A stretch of 64,000 bases of DNA from Acidobacteriota bacterium (GTDB taxonomy: Bacteria > Acidobacteriota > Terriglobia > Bryobacterales > Bryobacteraceae), in contig JACPNQ010000037.1 of the NCBI GenBank assembly GCA_016185425.1, forward strand, positions 62,001 through 126,000. The letters are read 5' to 3'. The stretch's first letter is position 1. Each line of letters starts with the position of its first letter. This document shows positions 60,796-64,000 of this stretch, piece by piece. The notes beneath the pieces are model-generated. The model was not told the origin of the DNA and did no database searches. It saw only the letters and a list, made by a program, of their open reading frames with translations. Both the position numbers and the translations under genes were made by a program.

Positions 60796-61652
60796 GAAAC
60801 CTTGTCCGCGGCGGGAAAGTCCGCCGGCAGTTTCTGCGTCACCTTTCCCGTCGCGGCCCACTCGGCCCCGCGCTGATAGGTGACGATAAAATCCACCGAC
60901 TGCATCGCCGGCGCCGCATGCCCCAACGCCGTATGAAACACACGGCCCTTTCCGTAGGGCAGCACCATCAGCAGCGGCTCATTCTCGCCGTTCCCACCCG
61001 TAGCCGGATCGGAGAACGCCGTCGCCAGCACATGCACATTCTTCGCCGGCCCTCGCAAACTGTCGTAGAGCTCATCCTGCGCGTGCATCCACTCCCTCGG
61101 CAAGCCGCGTGTAATCGGATGTTCTCCGTCCCGCAGCACCATCTTGTAGGCGTGTTGCTTCCCATGATGCCCGCCACGCCCTGGCGACGGGTCGGGAACC
61201 CATTTTCCCTCGCGTAGCCGCAGATACGGCCCACTCTTCTCCGTCCGTCCGCCCCATCCGCCAATGCCAATCATGTCATTGAACTCGGGCCACGTAGGGA
61301 ACGCGTTATTCGCCGCATGCACCACCACTACTCCGCCTCCGCCCTTCACGTACGCCACAAAATTCTGCCCGGTCTCCTTCGCCCAATCCTCGCCGTTGTA
61401 GTTCAGCACGACAATCGCATAATCCTTGAACTTCGGCCGGAACGCCGTCATGTCCCCGCCCTTTTCCGGAGTTGTCGCCACGTCCACCGTGAATATTCCG
61501 GTTTCTTCCAAATACCGCTTCAGATACGGCGTCGTCATCTTCCAATCGTGATTGTTCTGCCCGTCGATCAGCAGCGCCTTTTTCTTCCCCGCGCCCAGCG
61601 CCGTCACCGCGCCGGCGGCCATGGCCAGCAATTCTCTACGCCGAATATTCAT
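60780..61652 (-). CDS. ThuA-like domain protein, exported
   Basis: 290-residue ThuA-like protein with a twin-arginine-like signal (RRRELLAMAAGAVTALGAG). Landmarks are ALLIDGQNNHDW, AIVVLNYNGEDWAKET, GGGVVVVHAANNAFPTWPEF and HPITRGLPREWMHAQDELYD. It is a second member of the family in the window and again neighbours an amidohydrolase. ATG 61652 is preferred to the TTG two codons upstream because a TAGCAT box on the minus strand ends 6 bases before it. Confidence 0.86.
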   Translation of the reverse strand: MNIRRRELLAMAAGAVTALGAGKKKALLIDGQNNHDWKMTTPYLKRYLEETGIFTVDVATTPEKGGDMTAFRPKFKDYAIVVLNYNGEDWAKETGQNFVAYVKGGGGVVVVHAANNAFPTWPEFNDMIGIGGWGGRTEKSGPYLRLREGKWVPDPSPGRGGHHGKQHAYKMVLRDGEHPITRGLPREWMHAQDELYDSLRGPAKNVHVLATAFSDPATGGNGENEPLLMVLPYGKGRVFHTALGHAAPAMQSVDFIVTYQRGAEWAATGKVTQKLPADFPAADKVSQRVP

Positions 61653-61658
61653 CCCCAA

Positions 61659-61668
61659 ATGCTACATT
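61659..61668. promoter_or_regulatory. Shared divergent -10 decamer ATGCTACATT
   Basis: Plus-strand TACATT (61663-61668) ends 9 bases before GTG 61678. Minus-strand TAGCAT (61659-61664) ends 6 bases before ATG 61652. The hexamers share the central TA, as at 38990-38999 and 46046-46055. Confidence 0.45.
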
Positions 61669-61677
61669 ACTAGCCAC

Positions 61678-62847
61678 GTGCTCGGCCAAGATCATTACAT
61701 CTACCGCCTCCGTGCGGCATGTATCCAACATCCCCAATTAAACCGTCACCAACTCGCCGCGCTCGACCGCGAACTCACCATTGTCAAAGCCTCCTCTACG
61801 CCGGAAGAACACCTGGCCGCGAGCGGCGACATGATTGGCATCGCCCGAGCCGCCGCCTTGGACCGTGCCGCTAACGCGCTCGACATCGCCCGCCGCTATG
61901 ATGACCCGTGGTCCGCCGCTGCCGCCGGCATCGAATACGTGCACGCGCAACAAGGTGAAGATCACGCGGCGCTCTACACAAGCATCGTCATCGGCCACGA
62001 ACGGGCCGGCGAATTTCGTTCCACCTCTCTTGCCATTCGCGGCTCCTTCCGGAGCCTCCTCACCAACCTTCTCCACATCCATACCTCCAACTTCGAACTC
62101 GAAACCGCCTATGCCGGTGCCGCGCATGCGTTTCAGGTCTTGCGCAATAGCGATCCCGCATTCGCCCCCAGCGTCTGGCTCGATCAGCCGCGTTATCGCG
62201 CCCGTGTTCCCTGGAATGCCGATCTGGTTCATCAATGGCTGGAGCCCTACTGGGACGCATTCCCGGCGAACGCTCCCGCCATTCCCACCGATCCCGGATT
62301 TCTCATCGACCACGGCGAGTCCGAGCCTCATGACTGGCCCCTGGTCGAGCCCCTGCCCAATCCGCCCGCGACCGGTCTCGCCGATGCGTACATCGAACGC
62401 CAACAGCATTGGCCCGATTCGGTTCTCGCCGCCTTCTGGACAAAGGAACGCAATAGACTCCAGGAAGCCGGATCGAGCGTCGCTCAATACGCGATAGCGC
62501 AGGAATGCGAGATGAGCTTTTCTGTCGAGGCGACGCGACACTTTCTGGAATACTCCGCCCATCTTGCGCCCCTCCGCGCCAAAGCGAACCACGCCTGGGA
62601 GGGCACCGAGGCAAGCCGCGATGGCCTGGAGAAGGCCCTTGCCGTCTCGTTCGCCCTTACCGGCCTGACTTATGAAGAAATCCTCGCCACGCCGCGCATC
62701 CGCGATTTCATCGAAAACAACCTCAATCCGCGTCTGCAGCAGGGCTCGGAAGGCTTCGGAGCGATGGACGGCGAAGCCGGCTTTGATCTCCTCCGTCACT
62801 GTTATCCATGGCAGGCAGTAAGGGGTTTTGTCGATTTTTACGCGTAG
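61678..62847 (+). CDS. Protein of unknown function, first gene of a spike-like module
   Basis: 389 residues from GTG 61678. I do not recognise a family. It has no signal peptide. The first about 90 residues look helical and alanine-rich, with further helices across the chain. LHIHTSNFELETAYAGAAHA lies mid-protein and a proline-rich stretch near 210 (IPTDPGFLIDHGESEPHDWP) divides it. It lies upstream of a small beta-repeat protein and a PAAR protein on the same strand, so it could be a baseplate, adaptor or effector component. Inference from context only. Confidence 0.6.
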   Translation: MLGQDHYIYRLRAACIQHPQLNRHQLAALDRELTIVKASSTPEEHLAASGDMIGIARAAALDRAANALDIARRYDDPWSAAAAGIEYVHAQQGEDHAALYTSIVIGHERAGEFRSTSLAIRGSFRSLLTNLLHIHTSNFELETAYAGAAHAFQVLRNSDPAFAPSVWLDQPRYRARVPWNADLVHQWLEPYWDAFPANAPAIPTDPGFLIDHGESEPHDWPLVEPLPNPPATGLADAYIERQQHWPDSVLAAFWTKERNRLQEAGSSVAQYAIAQECEMSFSVEATRHFLEYSAHLAPLRAKANHAWEGTEASRDGLEKALAVSFALTGLTYEEILATPRIRDFIENNLNPRLQQGSEGFGAMDGEAGFDLLRHCYPWQAVRGFVDFYA

Positions 62848-62883
62848 ATTCGTGGTACCCTTTTGCCCAGGAGCAACCAGCCG

Positions 62884-63219
62884 ATGCCATCCCAATCCTT
62901 AGACCTGCAGAATGCAAGAACGCTCACGATTACGGAATCAGACCAGGGGGAGCTCGTAGAAATCCACGGCTCCGGCGGCCAGGTGGAGCTCCGAATCCGC
63001 CTCACTCCGGAAGGCCCGGTCCTTCAAATGGAGAGTGTGCGTCTCTCTTTGAAGGCGGCCGAGAACGTCGATGTGGCCTGCAAGAATTTCGAGGTTCGCG
63101 CTACCGAAGGCGTCGACGTCCATTCCGATGGCGGAATGCGTCTTAGCGGCCAGGCAGATGTCCGTGTCGACTCCGCGGGCAATGTCATCGTGAAAGGCGA
63201 GATGATCTACCTGAACTAA
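62884..63219 (+). CDS. Small beta-repeat (VgrG/spike-tip-like) protein
   Basis: 111-residue protein with regularly spaced beta strands (VELRIRLTPEGPVLQ, VRLSLKAAENVDVACKNF, RATEGVDVHSDGGMRLSG, DVRVDSAGNVIVKGEMIYLN), the pattern of the C-terminal beta-helix of VgrG or DUF3540 spike proteins. It lacks the larger N-terminal gp27/gp5 parts. AGGAG precedes ATG 62884. It starts 36 bp after the unknown gene and ends one base before the PAAR gene, so the three are probably co-expressed. Confidence 0.65.
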   Translation: MPSQSLDLQNARTLTITESDQGELVEIHGSGGQVELRIRLTPEGPVLQMESVRLSLKAAENVDVACKNFEVRATEGVDVHSDGGMRLSGQADVRVDSAGNVIVKGEMIYLN

Positions 63220-63220
63220 T

Positions 63221-63607
63221 ATGCCTCCAGCCGCACGCAAAACCGATAACGTCCTGCACGACAGTCCGCACTGTCACGCGCCCATCCACCCGGCTGCGCC
63301 CGTCCCAACACCCCTCGCCCATCCTCCCATTCCCCATCCGATTATTTCGGCGACAGCTCCAACGGTGAAGATAAACAATTTGGAGGCGGCGATCGTCACC
63401 AGCATTACAAAGGTCTGCACGATGCCGAGTTGTGTGCCTAACGGCCCCGGAATGGTGGCAAAGGGTTCAACGACAGTCCTGATTTTGGGACTTCCGGCGG
63501 CTCGCCTCGGCGACATGGTTGCATGGTCCGGCTGCGTTGCGCCTATCCCCAGCCCCACCGGCAAGATCATCCCTCCGTGCTCGCCGGATGTAATCATCGG
63601 CGGCTGA
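63221..63607 (+). CDS. PAAR-like tip protein
   Basis: 128-residue protein beginning MPPAARKTDNVLHD. The proline/histidine-rich first third (PTPLAHPPIPHP) leads to PAAR-type repeats: STTVLILGLPAARLGDMVAW, then a C-terminal SPDVIIGG. PAAR proteins sharpen the spike of contractile injection systems and often carry effectors. Histidines and cysteines in the N-terminal part could bind a metal. The contractile apparatus itself is not in view. Confidence 0.75.
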   Translation: MPPAARKTDNVLHDSPHCHAPIHPAAPVPTPLAHPPIPHPIISATAPTVKINNLEAAIVTSITKVCTMPSCVPNGPGMVAKGSTTVLILGLPAARLGDMVAWSGCVAPIPSPTGKIIPPCSPDVIIGG

Positions 63608-63616
63608 TTTTTCCCC

Positions 63617-64000
63617 GTGCGTCTTGAACATTGCGAACGCCTCCAGCCTCTATGTCCGGTGTGCTGGATCACGCGCCAGTCTGCCTCAACGCTGCGAGTC
63701 ACCCATGCCGTCCGCAAAGAAGGCGACGACATTCACGAGGGAGCGCTCGTCTGCCCCGAACGCCTCTGTCAGCGCGAATACCCAATCATCGACGGTATCC
63801 CCATCATCCTTGCCAACCCCGCCTCCTGGGCCGAGAATCAGCTCCCCTACGTCCTTCGCCGGGACGATCTCACCACCTTCACCCAATCCATTCTCGGTGA
63901 CCTCGCCGGCGCTGGCTCTCCCTTCGATCGCGAACGCGGCAACAACGGCATCTACGCCCACGCGCACTGGGCGCTGGAGGACCCCGCGTATCTCCAACTC
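63617..64000 (+). CDS. Partial protein with Trm112-like zinc ribbon (runs off the window)
   Basis: An open frame of 128 codons from GTG 63617 to the last base, with no stop. It starts VRLEHCERLQPLCPVC and has CPERLCQREYPIIDGIPIIL, the cysteine pattern and DGIPILL-type ending of Trm112-like domains, which usually precede or activate an SAM-dependent methyltransferase. It begins 9 bases after the PAAR gene. The remainder lies outside the window, so a methyltransferase domain is only expected, not seen. Confidence 0.6.
   Translation, partial: MRLEHCERLQPLCPVCWITRQSASTLRVTHAVRKEGDDIHEGALVCPERLCQREYPIIDGIPIILANPASWAENQLPYVLRRDDLTTFTQSILGDLAGAGSPFDRERGNNGIYAHAHWALEDPAYLQL

Noticed and set aside
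61738..62895. Minus-strand frame of 385 codons opposite the unknown gene at 61678
   Set aside because: The plus-strand frame fits a promoter box and continues into a plus-strand gene run with small spacing. The minus frame has neither, although the unknown status of the plus gene leaves a little doubt.
1..64000. Search for tRNA genes, CRISPR arrays, insertion sequences and prophage genes
   Set aside because: No cloverleaf-like sequence, regularly spaced repeat, transposase or phage structural gene was recognised on either strand.

Overview
The window looks like a chromosomal stretch of a soil-type acidobacterium, most like the Bryobacterales / Candidatus Solibacter group. This is an inference from gene content: high GC, many secreted PQQ-like beta-propellers, a PSD1-type cytochrome with a DUF1501 partner, VCBS and PD40 propellers, ThuA-like proteins, a class II aldolase beside microcompartment shell genes, and a PQQ dehydrogenase with its own cytochrome c. 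No rRNA, tRNA, IS element, prophage or CRISPR array was seen. Coding density is very high. Most convergent neighbours overlap by 4 to 81 bp and most divergent neighbours are separated by under 60 bp.

Layout. 1-14.3 kb: housekeeping and stress genes (glgA cut by the window edge, trxA, ilvD, proC, a PIG-L deacetylase, an M20 peptidase, a TonB-dependent receptor, two TPR proteins, rnc, motAB, a MerR regulator). 14.3-22.2 kb: a plus-strand run of seven packed genes (rlmB, ggt, a TIM-barrel isomerase, asnS, arginase, ddl, a C-terminal processing protease). 22.2-27.8 kb: mainly minus-strand genes (DUF5671-like membrane protein, ThuA, amidohydrolase, PQQ propeller, ankyrin protein). 27.8-35.8 kb: two PQQ propellers, a 1000-residue PSD1 cytochrome and a DUF1501 protein. 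35.85-36.43 kb: the only large gap, with hairpins and a possible 52-residue ORF. 36.4-46 kb: Pit/DUF47 phosphate uptake, ttcA-like, a glycosidase-like TIM barrel, VCBS and PD40 propellers, a MetE-like methyltransferase and a HerA-like ATPase. 46-54.5 kb: PfpI, a PQQ dehydrogenase plus cytochrome c, an ABC exporter whose permease is fused to a degenerate amidohydrolase, and a propeller-phosphoesterase. 54.4-57.8 kb: a rhomboid protease and a compact microcompartment locus (class II aldolase, one BMC-H, three BMC-P). 57.8-64 kb: sulfatase, YtcJ-like amidohydrolase, ThuA protein, then a PAAR/spike-like module running off the edge.

Three observations stand out. (1) The microcompartment locus resembles PVM-type sugar-aldolase compartments but has no aldehyde dehydrogenase or phosphotransacylase in view. 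(2) The ABC permease carries a C-terminal amidohydrolase domain that has lost its metal ligands. (3) Many first-in-transcript genes have a -10-like box ending only about 6-11 nt before the start codon and no Shine-Dalgarno, which predicts leaderless mRNAs. At several divergent pairs the two opposing boxes share a central TA within a 10-bp element. The G-over-C bias of the plus strand also reverses from the left end to the right end, independently of gene direction in the few lines counted.
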